A DNA stretch of 64,000 nt from Roseivirga sp. (GTDB lineage: Bacteria > Bacteroidota > Bacteroidia > Cytophagales > Cyclobacteriaceae), in contig JAAWWF010000042.1 in NCBI GenBank assembly GCA_021404565.1, positions 1-64,000 on the forward strand, given 5' to 3'. Of the stretch, positions 1 through 10,100 are shown in pieces. Under the pieces are notes generated by a model. That model did no database searches and was not told the origin of the DNA. It saw only the letters and a program-made list of their open reading frames with translations. Both the position numbers and the translations under genes were made by a program. The first letter of the stretch is position 1. The number at the start of each line of letters is the position of its first letter.

Positions 1-32
1 CTATTGGACCCAGGCTAAAAAAAAGGGTTGCG

Positions 33-842
33 TTAAACCCCAGAACCTGGGGGGGGTGGTGGGGGGGGCGGGCATGTAGGAGGACAGGGCCTGGCATAAT
101 CCAGAAAAACTTCATCCTCATCAAGTCCGCTTTCTTTTTTTAGTGTCCAACTTATTCCATAGCCTGATCTTCTAAAGAAGCTATCTTTCGTTGTGTCTTT
201 GAGCAAGTTATTGAATCTTAGTCCGAATACGGAGATAAATGAGATATCTTCTACCGATGACTTGTTCAGGTCGACTCCCGGGTAGAGGTACAGGTTAGTC
301 AGTGCTTTCCTGTTCTCTATAAAGAAGTCCAGCCCTCCACCGGTTATTTCGTAAACAAGGACCCGTTCAAGACCTATGGCTGATTGACTCGTAACCGTAT
401 CGGTCATTTGGTCAGATGTGGTTTCAATCCAGTTTTTCTTTACCTGCTCAACAAAAGGCAGAGGGAGGAGGCTGGAGTCATCCGGTTTTCTCAGAAGGAG
501 TGGATTGACGTTTCCCATTTCATAGAAGAATGATTCTGACTGATCTGCGTTTTCAAATGTAAGCCCCAGGATAGGAGTGAAACCTATTGTTTCTTTGTGG
601 AAGTCCGAAAGTCCAATCCAAAGATTGATTCTGGTAAGCTCACTTTTTTCTATTGACTTGGGTGTCTTTTGGCCATTAAGAACCTCCAGACCTTCTTGTC
701 CTAGCTTAAATTCTGTTCCTCTCACGAAGAAAGATGCCGTTTGTTTTTCTTTATCCAGTTTGTGGAAATTTTTGTACAGATCGTCAGGCTCTGCCTCCTG
801 CCAGTTCTTTAAGTACCCTTCTAATTTTTTGTCTTTACTCAT
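33..842 (-). CDS. Hypothetical protein with Cys/Pro-rich tail
   Basis: About 269 aa when started at the ATG at 842; the longer reading begins with TTG six bases upstream, so the ATG is preferred. I recognise no family. The body is acidic and soluble-looking, with no signal peptide or membrane segment. The last 17 or so residues are CPPTC followed by eight prolines and GSGV, encoded by a G-rich run on the plus strand (about 49-71). Long G runs can slip during replication, so the C-terminus may vary in length or frame. The gene diverges from the 63-aa gene at 1189. Function unknown. Confidence 0.6.
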   Translation of the reverse strand: MSKDKKLEGYLKNWQEAEPDDLYKNFHKLDKEKQTASFFVRGTEFKLGQEGLEVLNGQKTPKSIEKSELTRINLWIGLSDFHKETIGFTPILGLTFENADQSESFFYEMGNVNPLLLRKPDDSSLLPLPFVEQVKKNWIETTSDQMTDTVTSQSAIGLERVLVYEITGGGLDFFIENRKALTNLYLYPGVDLNKSSVEDISFISVFGLRFNNLLKDTTKDSFFRRSGYGISWTLKKESGLDEDEVFLDYARPCPPTCPPPPPPPPGSGV

Positions 843-848
843 TGTCAA

Positions 849-1188
849 ATCTGTTTTGGTGTGTAATTGATTGTGGAATGAATATAGGAATTACAGATAA
901 TTGATAATGGTTTGTACTAAAGAATCACGTAAAACTACGGGGTTGATCCCGTAGTTGTCACCAGTGCGATTTTATATTGGAGGATAATACATGCCCCGTA
1001 TTCTTCCCCGAAGAACAATCTCAGTTTTTATACCCTGTTTAGAAAAGAGCTTTTGCCGGACCTTTGAAATGTTGATCAACTAAAAGAAAGTCAAGCGCGG
1101 TCTTTCACACACATTTTAAACACGGGCAGCAAGCCGAACAGCCCTTAACCTAGTAGGCAATTTTAAATCATAACAAAACACTATTACA
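849..1188. other. Intergenic region with a perfect 9-bp hairpin
   Basis: This 340-bp divergent gap holds a perfect inverted repeat: AACTACGGG at 933-941 and CCCGTAGTT at 948-956, with a 6-nt loop. No T-run follows on either strand, so it is a weak terminator candidate and could equally be an operator or RNA structure. I find no clear TAnnTTTG promoter and no credible ORF. Confidence 0.5.
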
Positions 1189-1380
1189 ATGGCAACTATT
1201 TCAATTATCAATCAGGCAGGAGAAACAATTCAAACCAATGAAGTTGTTAATAGCCCTACGCTAAGTAACCTGGCTAATGGAAGCACTACTTCTAACATGA
1301 CCCTGGAGGCTGGCAAAGCCTACAATGTTCAGGTTGGTTTGAGTGACGGTGTAATCAACGTGGCAATTTTTGATGCCTAG
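1189..1380 (+). CDS. Small 63-aa hypothetical protein
   Basis: A 63-residue protein rich in Ser, Thr, Asn and Val, with no Cys and no signal peptide. It has the alternating polar/hydrophobic pattern of a small beta protein. It starts at an ATG after an A-rich leader and ends 30 bp before a strong Rho-independent terminator, which supports an independent, well-expressed small gene. I do not recognise the family. It is too short to assign a role. Confidence 0.6.
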   Translation: MATISIINQAGETIQTNEVVNSPTLSNLANGSTTSNMTLEAGKAYNVQVGLSDGVINVAIFDA

Positions 1381-1410
1381 TTTCGATTAACATCCAATCA
1401 AAACGAAGAA

Positions 1411-1438
1411 ACCCCGCTCATTGGAGTGGGGTTTTTTG
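1411..1438 (+). terminator. Rho-independent terminator
   Basis: A GC-rich stem (ACCCC...GGGGT with an inner CTC/GAG) and a short loop are followed by six T residues. It lies just after the 63-aa gene and ends its transcript. Confidence 0.85.
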
Positions 1439-1449
1439 TTATTAAGCAC

Positions 1450-1482
1450 AAAAAAAGAGCAACCATTTACGGTTACTCTTTA
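1450..1482 (-). terminator. Terminator of tRNA-Arg
   Basis: Read on the minus strand, AAAGAGTAACC pairs with GGTTGCTCTTT and a run of seven T follows. It sits directly 3' of the minus-strand tRNA-Arg gene. Confidence 0.8.
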
Positions 1483-1487
1483 AGTCG

Positions 1488-1561
<74 letters not shown>

Positions 1562-1805
1562 AGCGGGCTTTGAACACTCATTCGACCATCTGGATAGGGT
1601 CAAACTTACGTGCTTTTCTCAAAGCGAGTGCAAATATAGTGAAATCACTTTTTCGATTGCAAAACCAAATGCAAAATAATTTAGAAAAGATATCCCGGAC
1701 CGTAGCCGGGTGCAACTGAGAGGAGTTTGCCTGGGGTTAAAGGCTGATATGTAGGGTAGAAGAGCAGTCTCGGGGTACCTTATTTAGTCAACCAACCGAA
1801 ATGCT

Positions 1806-4019
1806 ATGAAATACCTCTCGCTCTGCGTGCTCTCCTGTGCGCTGTTTTTCAGGGCCAATGCTCAGACAGTTATCACAAGATTAGATTCAATAAAGATAGA
1901 TCAGGCCAATATCTGGGGTGTTTTGGCAGAAGGAGAGGAGAATATGGCCATGACGGTAAGCCGGGGTAATATCATCTACTTCCAGTATGTGGACAATGAC
2001 CTGAACCGGATTACAGAACAGGTAGCTGTATATGGCGAGAGTGATAACCTACCTCAAATCGTAGATCACAAAACCGTATTCTGGAAAGGCAGTTATTATA
2101 TCAGCTTCTCAGCGGCAGGAGACAGGCAACTCTACATTGTCAAGCTGGATAAAACAGGCCAGCGACAATCAGAAATAATTACCGTCTTTGATCAGGATGA
2201 TGAGCCCGCCAATGAACCGGGTAAGCCTACCAACGACATGATTCTCATCACCACCGATGAAACCTTGTATGTCGGGCATTTTATCCCTGCCGGACAACAT
2301 AACATCCATGCCTTTGACATGGACCTTAATCGGGTGACCGAGCCCTTTGCTACTGATTTTCAGCTTTCTCATAACAATGTAGGGGGAGGTCTCTATGTGA
2401 ATGAGGCCATTCACCTCTTTACAGGAAATAACTTTGGAGGTGAATCTGACCTGATTCTCACCGAATGGGATAGCGATTTCAAAGCCGGTGCTGAGGCTCC
2501 TCAGGAGCTGATAGCGAGCGAAGGTGGAGACGCCAATTGGTTCGCTACTGGTGTCGCTCACGATGCGGAGACAGGTTATTGGTATATCGGTTTTCAGCAC
2601 CTGTACCCGGGTGAGGTATTGGATGAAGAGCATGTGGATATTGCGGTATTCGATCAGTGTTTTAACCTGCTCTATCGGGAGCATGTGAACGACAAAAGAC
2701 ACTACAGGCCTCATATGCTCATTCGTGATGGTTTTTTATTCATGACCTATGACAAAGCGGGGCAGGGCGTGTTTTTTCATAAGTATGACCTTTTAGAAGC
2801 AGGTCTGGGAGAGGATACCTGTTCCGATACGGGAGGAGGGGGAAATGCCCCAACCATTACCCTGGACAATATCAGCATTGCCGAAAATCAGGCAATCGGT
2901 ACACTGGTAGGTGAGCTCTCACTGAGCGAAGGAACCGCCTCCGGGCTGAGCTTTTCACTGGTAGCAGGGGATGGTGATGATGATAATGGGCTTTTTACGA
3001 TAGATGAGGCACGGCTCTTAACTGCAGCCGTTTTTGATTTTGAGACCAAAAGCCAATATAAGATCAGGGTACAGGCCACTGACGGGCAGCAGAGTATGGA
3101 GCAGAAATTTACCATAGAGATTACCGATGTAAACGAAGCGGAAAACAACAGCCCGACCGATATCGCCTTGACTGCCACCGCCATAACCGAGAATAATCAG
3201 GTAGGCGATAAAGTAGCTGACCTCAGTGCAACGGATGCAGATGCAAATGATGTTTTTCAATATGCACTTGTGGCAGGCGAGGGGAGTGCGGGTAATGTCA
3301 GCTTTGAGATTGAAGGGGAGAGCCTTCTTGCCAAAGAGATTTTTAATTATGAGACTACTGTCAGTTATAGTATTCGCCTAATTGTGACTGATGCCGCAGG
3401 TGCTGAGTTTGAGAAACAATTTGTGATCAGCATTGAAAATGAAATTGAGTGGACGCTTATAGCCGATGGAGTTATGAGCTTCGGAAGTGTGCCTCTAGGC
3501 GAAACCAAATCGCTGGAATTGACTCTCACCAATGAGGGTGAGGACTCCGGACTTATGGTTAGTTCCATGCTGCTGCCAGACGATTACGTGGCCGATAAAA
3601 CTTCCTTTACCCTGGCCGCAGGAGCATCAGAAATAGTGACCGTTTCTTTTACGCCAACAGTTGCTGGTTCTTCCAATGGTCAGCTTGTGGTTAAGTCAGG
3701 TGCGGACGACCTGACAGTGGAGTTGACGGGAGAAGGAGAGCTGGTAACAGCATTGGAAAAAGCGATCATCTCAGCGGCTGAAATCAGTGTCTATCCGAAC
3801 CCCTCACATGACTATCTGACCATCTCCCTTAATGATGCAAATACACAGATTACTGAGCTTAGTATCTATGGTGCTGAGGGAGGTGTTATGTTAGAGCAGA
3901 GAGGACTTTCCTTGAGAGAGCTGGTGGTGAATTTAATGACCATAAAACCCGGCATCTGCTTTTTAAAAATTACTACTACCAAAGGTGTTTTGACCAGACG
4001 AATTCTGGTTGTGCGTTGA
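1806..4019 (+). CDS. Secreted cadherin-domain protein with T9SS sorting domain
   Basis: A 737-aa exported protein. Residues 1-19 are a signal peptide ending near ANAQ. Residues 20-330 form an uncharacterised domain that may be a beta-propeller. Two cadherin-like repeats follow at about 345-450 and 460-555, with the typical NAPTITLDN, FDFETKSQY and ITDVNEAENNSPT patterns. Next is a choice-of-anchor/ASPM-like domain (about 560-645), and the last 75 residues carry SVYPNPS and a C-terminal RRILVVR, which matches a type A type IX secretion sorting domain. The protein is therefore expected to be exported through T9SS to the cell surface or medium. Ligand unknown. Confidence 0.85.
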   Translation: MKYLSLCVLSCALFFRANAQTVITRLDSIKIDQANIWGVLAEGEENMAMTVSRGNIIYFQYVDNDLNRITEQVAVYGESDNLPQIVDHKTVFWKGSYYISFSAAGDRQLYIVKLDKTGQRQSEIITVFDQDDEPANEPGKPTNDMILITTDETLYVGHFIPAGQHNIHAFDMDLNRVTEPFATDFQLSHNNVGGGLYVNEAIHLFTGNNFGGESDLILTEWDSDFKAGAEAPQELIASEGGDANWFATGVAHDAETGYWYIGFQHLYPGEVLDEEHVDIAVFDQCFNLLYREHVNDKRHYRPHMLIRDGFLFMTYDKAGQGVFFHKYDLLEAGLGEDTCSDTGGGGNAPTITLDNISIAENQAIGTLVGELSLSEGTASGLSFSLVAGDGDDDNGLFTIDEARLLTAAVFDFETKSQYKIRVQATDGQQSMEQKFTIEITDVNEAENNSPTDIALTATAITENNQVGDKVADLSATDADANDVFQYALVAGEGSAGNVSFEIEGESLLAKEIFNYETTVSYSIRLIVTDAAGAEFEKQFVISIENEIEWTLIADGVMSFGSVPLGETKSLELTLTNEGEDSGLMVSSMLLPDDYVADKTSFTLAAGASEIVTVSFTPTVAGSSNGQLVVKSGADDLTVELTGEGELVTALEKAIISAAEISVYPNPSHDYLTISLNDANTQITELSIYGAEGGVMLEQRGLSLRELVVNLMTIKPGICFLKITTTKGVLTRRILVVR

Positions 4020-4169
4020 TCGGTTTACTACTGCTTTTGGTAGTCAATTGGTCTTATGCAGGCAATCAAAAAAACTGTCAAAAACACGGGTTATAAGAGT
4101 GGTTTTTATGAGCTAAAATCCGATGGTAAATGAATGGAATCAATTCCCCGAAAATCCGGTTAATAACTT

Positions 4170-5066
4170 ATGGAATACCGAACTCTCCCGAGGGCCGATT
4201 GGCAGGTAAGTGAGCTCTCCTTTGGCTGCATGTCTTTGCAGGGAAATGATGCCGAAAATGCACGACTTCTACACAAAGCTCTTGATCATGGAGTCAACTA
4301 TTTTGACACCGCTGATCTATATCAAAACGGAGCCAATGAGGAGACTGTAGGGAAGGCACTTCAGGACCGCAGAGAAGGAGTGATCATAGCCACAAAAGTG
4401 GGAAATGAAATGAGGCCGGATGGTAGTGGCTGGGACTGGAATCCAACCAAAAGCTATATCCTGAAAGCTGTTGATAAAAGCCTGCATAGACTCCGTACAG
4501 ATTATATCGATCTCTATCAATTGCATGGCGGAACCATCGATGATCCCATTGATGAAGTCATCGAGGCTTTTGAGGAACTGAAGACTTCCGGTAAGGTCAG
4601 GCACTATGGAATTTCGTCCATTCGTCCCAATGTAATCCGGGCATATCTTGACCGTGCTCATATTCTTAGCAACATGATGCAGTACAGTTTGCTTGATCGA
4701 AGACCGGAAGAGGAGGTCATGCACCTGCTTCATAAACAGGGGGTGGGGGTGATGGTGAGAGGGGCCTTGGCAAAGGGTCTTTTAGCTGGGAAAGCTATAA
4801 CTGGTTATTTAAGTTACCATATACAAGCTGTTGATTTACTGATGAATAAAGTAAAATCTTTCTCAATTGAGAAAATACCCCTTTCAAAGGTTGCTTTACA
4901 GTGGGTGTTGGCCAATCCTGTAGTGAGTACGGCAGTGTTGGGTATCCGTACTGAGGCACAACTTGACGATGCGCTGGCCTACTATAACAGCCCATTTCTC
5001 AGCGAGGCACAGCTAAGAGAGCTTAGCTCAGTTTTGAAACCCAACTTGTACACAAACCACAGGTAA
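4170..5066 (+). CDS. Aldo/keto reductase
   Basis: A 298-aa cytoplasmic NADPH-dependent oxidoreductase of the AKR superfamily. The catalytic tetrad is visible: Asp and Tyr in FDTADLYQNG (about 49-58), Lys in ATKVG (about 76-80) and His in YQLHGG (about 116-121). The C-terminal part has the cofactor-binding NPVVSTAVLGIR pattern. Its stop codon abuts the start of the DUF547 gene, so the two are probably translated from one mRNA. Substrate cannot be assigned. Confidence 0.9.
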   Translation: MEYRTLPRADWQVSELSFGCMSLQGNDAENARLLHKALDHGVNYFDTADLYQNGANEETVGKALQDRREGVIIATKVGNEMRPDGSGWDWNPTKSYILKAVDKSLHRLRTDYIDLYQLHGGTIDDPIDEVIEAFEELKTSGKVRHYGISSIRPNVIRAYLDRAHILSNMMQYSLLDRRPEEEVMHLLHKQGVGVMVRGALAKGLLAGKAITGYLSYHIQAVDLLMNKVKSFSIEKIPLSKVALQWVLANPVVSTAVLGIRTEAQLDDALAYYNSPFLSEAQLRELSSVLKPNLYTNHR

Positions 5067-5732
5067 ATGTTTGATCACAGGCAGTTCTCGCGATTGATGA
5101 AAGTGGCTTTGGGAAACTACCATGCCGGTGTTATTGTGGATATTGAGGAGTTGGAAAAACAGTTTGCTGCCCTCTCAAAGTTTGACCTCAGCAGCCTTAT
5201 AGACGATGACCTCAGAAAGACTTTCTGGATCAATATCTACAATGGTCTTACCAACTATTTTATCATCAGGCATGGCCTGAAAAACAGTGTATGGGAAGTG
5301 GAAAATTTCTTCTCAGCATTAAGGGTGAGCATTGGGGGAACCCACTTTTCTCTGGACGATATCGAGCATGGTATTTTGCGGAAAAACGGAGAGAGAAAAA
5401 AAGGCAAATCCCGACAATTTGAAACAGGAAATCCAAAACTGAAACTGATGGTGAAAGAATTCGATCCACGGATTCATTTTGCACTCAATTGTGGTAGCAT
5501 TTCTTGTCCTCCCATTGCCTTTTATTCGGCCGAAAATATTGGCAAGGAATTGAACCTTGCGGAAGAGAGTTTTGCCTTGCAGGAATTCAAGATAATTCCC
5601 GACAAACTAGAGATACATTGCTCAGAAATTTTCATCTGGTACCAAATGGATTTTCCAGATACCTATCTCAATTCTCCTGACCTAAAAGGTTTTGCAGTCA
5701 AGCCCATTCCTTATCAATGGACTATTCATTGA
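5067..5732 (+). CDS. DUF547 family protein
   Basis: A 221-aa protein matching DUF547 by the FWINIYNGLTNYFI block (about 52-65), the IEHGILR block and the Cys-containing HFALNCGSISCPPI block (about 137-150). These contain conserved Asn, His and Cys residues arranged like a papain/transglutaminase-type active site, but the activity of the family is not established. The ATG directly follows the TAA of the aldo/keto reductase with zero spacing, indicating translational coupling. No signal peptide, so likely cytoplasmic. Confidence 0.85.
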   Translation: MFDHRQFSRLMKVALGNYHAGVIVDIEELEKQFAALSKFDLSSLIDDDLRKTFWINIYNGLTNYFIIRHGLKNSVWEVENFFSALRVSIGGTHFSLDDIEHGILRKNGERKKGKSRQFETGNPKLKLMVKEFDPRIHFALNCGSISCPPIAFYSAENIGKELNLAEESFALQEFKIIPDKLEIHCSEIFIWYQMDFPDTYLNSPDLKGFAVKPIPYQWTIH

Positions 5733-5742
5733 CCAGTGTGTT

Positions 5743-6024
5743 TTACTTCTTGTCCTGATGCTTTAAGATCTCCGCTGTGGCCTTTGCAGTAGAGGCCGTG
5801 TCTATGGAGTATAAAGTGGCTACGCCCATGGTAGTAGCTGCCTGCGCTGTTACATTGGTTTGCTGCTGGCTGGTGGTGGCATTATGAGCGGCATTGCTGA
5901 GTGCTTGTGAGGTCGCTTCAAAAAGATTGCCCATGGCTACGGCAGGGGCATCACCTAATACTTTCGTATTTGCCTGCGTTACTGAATCTGTTATTTGATC
6001 ATTAACACTTTTTGGATCGCTCAT
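5743..6024 (-). CDS. RebB-type R-body protein
   Basis: A 93-aa protein whose N-terminal half (VNDQITDSVTQANTKVLGD, then PAVAMGNL and AHNATTSQQQTNVTAQAA) closely matches my memory of RebB-type R-body subunits, followed by TTMGVATLYSIDTAS. R bodies are coiled protein ribbons that unroll in response to pH or ions; they are best known from Caedibacter, where they help kill sensitive paramecia. Reb genes usually come as a cluster of paralogues, but no second one is visible here. Convergent with the DUF547 gene, 10 bp apart. Family call is strong; function in this organism unknown. Confidence 0.85.
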   Translation of the reverse strand: MSDPKSVNDQITDSVTQANTKVLGDAPAVAMGNLFEATSQALSNAAHNATTSQQQTNVTAQAATTMGVATLYSIDTASTAKATAEILKHQDKK

Positions 6025-6100
6025 TTGTCTTTCGTTTTAAGTTTACTTCTGAACAATATAAGTATTCCTACAGCCAATGTTAGTTTCGAAAAGCCTTCTT

Positions 6101-6973
6101 TTACCGAATACCTGCCAGTAGATCTTTGATGGGAATACACTGTACCTTCCCATTCAACTCATAAAAGAAAAGCTTTCCATCAGGCGAGATAGTCGGGGTG
6201 AGCTCATACACATCAGGTTGGTTGATGAGGTCCAGCTTTTGCGGTGCCGACCACTTATCTGATTCGTGGAAGCTTATCAGCATATCCATTTGTCCATTTG
6301 ATGGATAGTATCTGTTAAAGATCATAAACCGTTCATCAGGGTCAATAAAAAGATCATTTTCTGAATCAGCAGAATTGAGTGATGCGACATTTATGGGAGT
6401 AGTATAACGCCCGTTTTCCAGCTTCGAGCGATAGATGTCCATTCCTCCCTCACCTCCTGGTCGGTCAGAATTAAAGTATAGAGTACCATCTCTAGTGAGT
6501 GAAGGATAGCTGTCATGTCCTGCCTGATTAATAATGTCAAGGTATATGGGCTGGCTCCATTGCTCTCCCTGCCGCTCGACATACCATATATTGCCATAGG
6601 CCAACCCCTCATCCGAACCCGGAATTGGTCGCCATGAAATAAAAAAGAGCTGTTGATTGTCTACACTGAATACGGGATGATAATCAATGAAACGAGGATC
6701 GCTGAATGGGGCAAGGGTAGGAGAGGAAAAGGACGTTCCATCATGAGTCAAAAGGTAAATATCGCTTGCATTCCGACCATTCGGATCTTTTTGAGAGGTA
6801 CTCCTTGATATGTATATCTCATTCCAGCTTTGGTCAATGGTCAGGCCATTGGTGATCTTAAGATTCCATTCGCTACAGGCTATGCCAGGAGTACCCGATG
6901 AACAAGCCGGGCTTATCAGACAAACTATAATAAAAAAAGATAGATAATGTATAGAAAGTATCTTATGACTCAT
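6101..6973 (-). CDS. PD40/TolB-like beta-propeller lipoprotein
   Basis: A 290-aa protein with a lipoprotein signal (hydrophobic SFFIIVCLISPACSS, lipobox Cys about residue 24). The rest is built of WD40-like PD40 blades, seen as repeated patterns such as YHPVFSVDNQQLFF, DSYPSLTRDGTLYFNSDRPGGEGGMDIYRS and TPTISPDGKLFFY. In Bacteroidota such propellers often accompany OmpA or surface complexes. No enzymatic motif; probably binding or structural in the periplasm or outer membrane. Confidence 0.85.
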   Translation of the reverse strand: MSHKILSIHYLSFFIIVCLISPACSSGTPGIACSEWNLKITNGLTIDQSWNEIYISRSTSQKDPNGRNASDIYLLTHDGTSFSSPTLAPFSDPRFIDYHPVFSVDNQQLFFISWRPIPGSDEGLAYGNIWYVERQGEQWSQPIYLDIINQAGHDSYPSLTRDGTLYFNSDRPGGEGGMDIYRSKLENGRYTTPINVASLNSADSENDLFIDPDERFMIFNRYYPSNGQMDMLISFHESDKWSAPQKLDLINQPDVYELTPTISPDGKLFFYELNGKVQCIPIKDLLAGIR

Positions 6974-7125
6974 TGATTATAGATCAAGTTTAATTTCATC
7001 ACGGATTTTTCTAAATTGAGAGAGGTCTTGAAGATAACCTCACTGTCAGCTGTTCGCACAGCATTATATTTTTTAACGAATTTATTTCTTCCAGGCTGGA
7101 TTTTTTACGCAAGAAACCAAAACCT

Positions 7126-10100
7126 ATGTCAAACTCCGTTTCATTTTTTCTCAATGGAGAAGAAATAACCATCGAAAATCCATCACCCGACTTAATGCTC
7201 ATAGATTACCTTCGTTCGGAAGAGGTAGGTCTTACCGGGGCAAAAAAAGGTTGTGGTGAGGGAGGCTGTGGAGCCTGTACAGTCATTTTATCCCACTGGG
7301 ATGAAGCAACGAAAGCACCTGCCCACCATTCCATTAACTCTTGTTTGAGGCCCGTTTGCGCTCTCTCGGGACTATCAGTTACCACCGTAGAGGGTACCGG
7401 AGTTGTCGTAAGGCCTACACCAGCACATCAGGCTGCAGTGCCTTCGGGTTCCCGTTATGGTGCCCCTTTGAATGCTGAGCCTTCTCCGGAGTTTCTGGAA
7501 GCCGTAGCGGCAGCCCGCAACGAAAAGAAGGCACATCAACAGGAGAGCAGCTGTGCTGATGATGGCGGTGATCATGTACACGGAGGAATGAATCCGGTGG
7601 CGCACCGTCTGGCAGCCAACAACGGTACCCAATGTGGTTACTGCTCTGTGGGTTTTGTAATGAACATGTCCGCCTTTATTACCAACAATCCGAACGCCAC
7701 GAAAAAGGAAATCGAAGATGCTTTCGATGGTAATATCTGCCGGTGTACGGGTTATAGAGCCATTCTTACGGGTATGAAGACCTTTGCTTCCGATTGGAGT
7801 ACAGAAGATGAACTCGAGCGCATGAAATGCCTTACGGAGGATGGTTGTGACGATCAATGTCCGTCAGGTACAGTGAGTATTCCCTTTCCACCTGAAGCGA
7901 GATTTCCCGGTGAAATAGTAGAGTCTGAAGATGCAAAGCAGGAGTGGTATACCGCGTCAACCCTGGCCGATGTCACGCTCATTCTGAATACACATGATGA
8001 TAAGGTGGTCCGGTTGGTTCATGCCAACACCAGCTATGGAGTCTACCGGGAAGAGTATGAGGAATCACAGGTGCTGGTGGATATCAGAGACCTGAAAGAA
8101 TTAAAGGGTGTTGATTTCAAGAAAGACAAGGTAATCGTGGGCGCTTCCACAACCTATACCGAGTTTCTGGATGTGGTGGGAGCCATTGTCGAAGAACAAC
8201 ACCTGCCTGAAAACTCCAGGCTGGGAGCACTTCAGCATATGGGGCAAAGAACAGCCGGTATGATTGTGAGAAATGCAGCCAGTCTGGCCGGTAATTCTAT
8301 GATGGCCATGAAGCATATCCATGAAGGAGAACCTTTTCCTTCCGATCTGTTTACAGTATTGTATGCGTTGGAGGCCTCGGTGGATATTTATGTTATCTCG
8401 AACAAAAAGAAGGAGCATTACAGCATACCAGAGCTGGTAGAAAGAATCAGGAAAGAAGATGGTTTCTCTAAAGACTTCGTCTTGCTCAGGTATCATGTGC
8501 CGGTTGGAGGTGATGATATCGTTCTTGCCCAGAAAACGGCTATACGCCAGGTCAATTCGCATTCAATTGTGAATTCCACCACTGTTTTCGATGTAAAGAA
8601 ATCAGGCAAACTGGATGAGGCAAGGCTTATCTTCGGTGGTATTGCTCCTTATCCATGGGAGGCCAAAAAGACCGGGAGATATCTGAAGGGGAAAGAGCTT
8701 TCAGAGGTGAAATTCTCTACAGTGGCTAAGAAACTAAGAGATGAAGTGCTGGCAGAACTGAAGGTTCACGCCAAAAGAATGGCACAGTACCCAAGCGAGG
8801 GCTTTACTGAGGAATACAAAGCCGAATTGGCTGTCGGTTTTTTATATAGAGCCATCATCAATGCGCTCAATGATACAGACCCGAGGGCGGTTCCTTATAA
8901 CCTTAAATCTGCAGGTGAAATACCCTGGGGGCACTGGCCGGTTACCGGTGGTTTGCAGAGCTATGAAAACCAGGATTGGAAGGCTCCAATGTCACAACCT
9001 TATGTCAAGCTGGCTGCTTTCTATCAAACTTCGGGTCAGGTAGATTATACACATGAAATCAAGCTGCCTGCCACGGGATTGAATGGTGCTTTTGCACAAA
9101 GTAAGCGGGCCCTGGCTAATTTTCATTATGTGATACCCGGCAAAAAGGGTGAGGCTTCCATCGCCCAGCTCCAGGCACACTTGAAAGAAAAGTTCGAACA
9201 TTTCCGTTACCTGGTCACCTGGCAGGATATTCCCAAAGGAGGTGTCAACCTTCAGGGAATCGGGGCCGATCAGCCGTTTTTCGCCACCGATCAGGTTCAG
9301 TATGTTGGGCAGGCGCTTTGTATGGTGCTGGCACCAGAAGAAAGACAGGCCTTCGTGATTTCAAATTACGTGGCGGATCATTGTGTGGCCTATACTAAAA
9401 TACAGTGGCCTGCCGGACCGAATGGAGCCTGGTCTGAAGCCTGGTCTGAGCCCATCATTTCCCTCGACAAGGCTATTGAGATGGGGAGTGTTTATCCTGA
9501 TAACCCCAAGACGGCATCCTGGTATACGCACATCTGGAAAATTACCAGGCCTGAATCCAGCTTTGACTGGGCAGACCTGAGTAAAAATCCACTGGATAAA
9601 CGGATTACCGTAAATGATGGTATTCAGGTAGATGGGGTGAATTGTATGCTGATAGGATCTACACAAAGCGTGGGAAGCCAGATCCATTTCTATATGGAAA
9701 CCCAGTCAGCAGTGGCCTTACCTTCCTATGGTGAGCAGCTCAAGATTCATCCCTCTTCGCAGAGCCCTATGGAGATGCACAATGTATCGGCTACAGCGTT
9801 AGGCGTTGAGTTTAACCAGGTTGAGGTAGAAGTACATCAGCTGGGTGGTGGCTACGGAGGTAAAACGGAGCAGGCAAAATTTATCGCAGGTCCGGCAGCC
9901 GTGGCGGCCAAGGCTACCAATAAACCCATCCGCCTGGTGATGCAGCGGGCGAATGATACTGCGATGATTGGTAAGCGGCACCCTTATTACGGGCAGTATC
10001 AGATTGCCATTGATAAAGGAGATCACAATCCGGGTGACAGAGGACTTATTCGTGGTTTCAGGACTAAGTTCTGGGGAGATGGAGGTGCTTTCTATGACTG

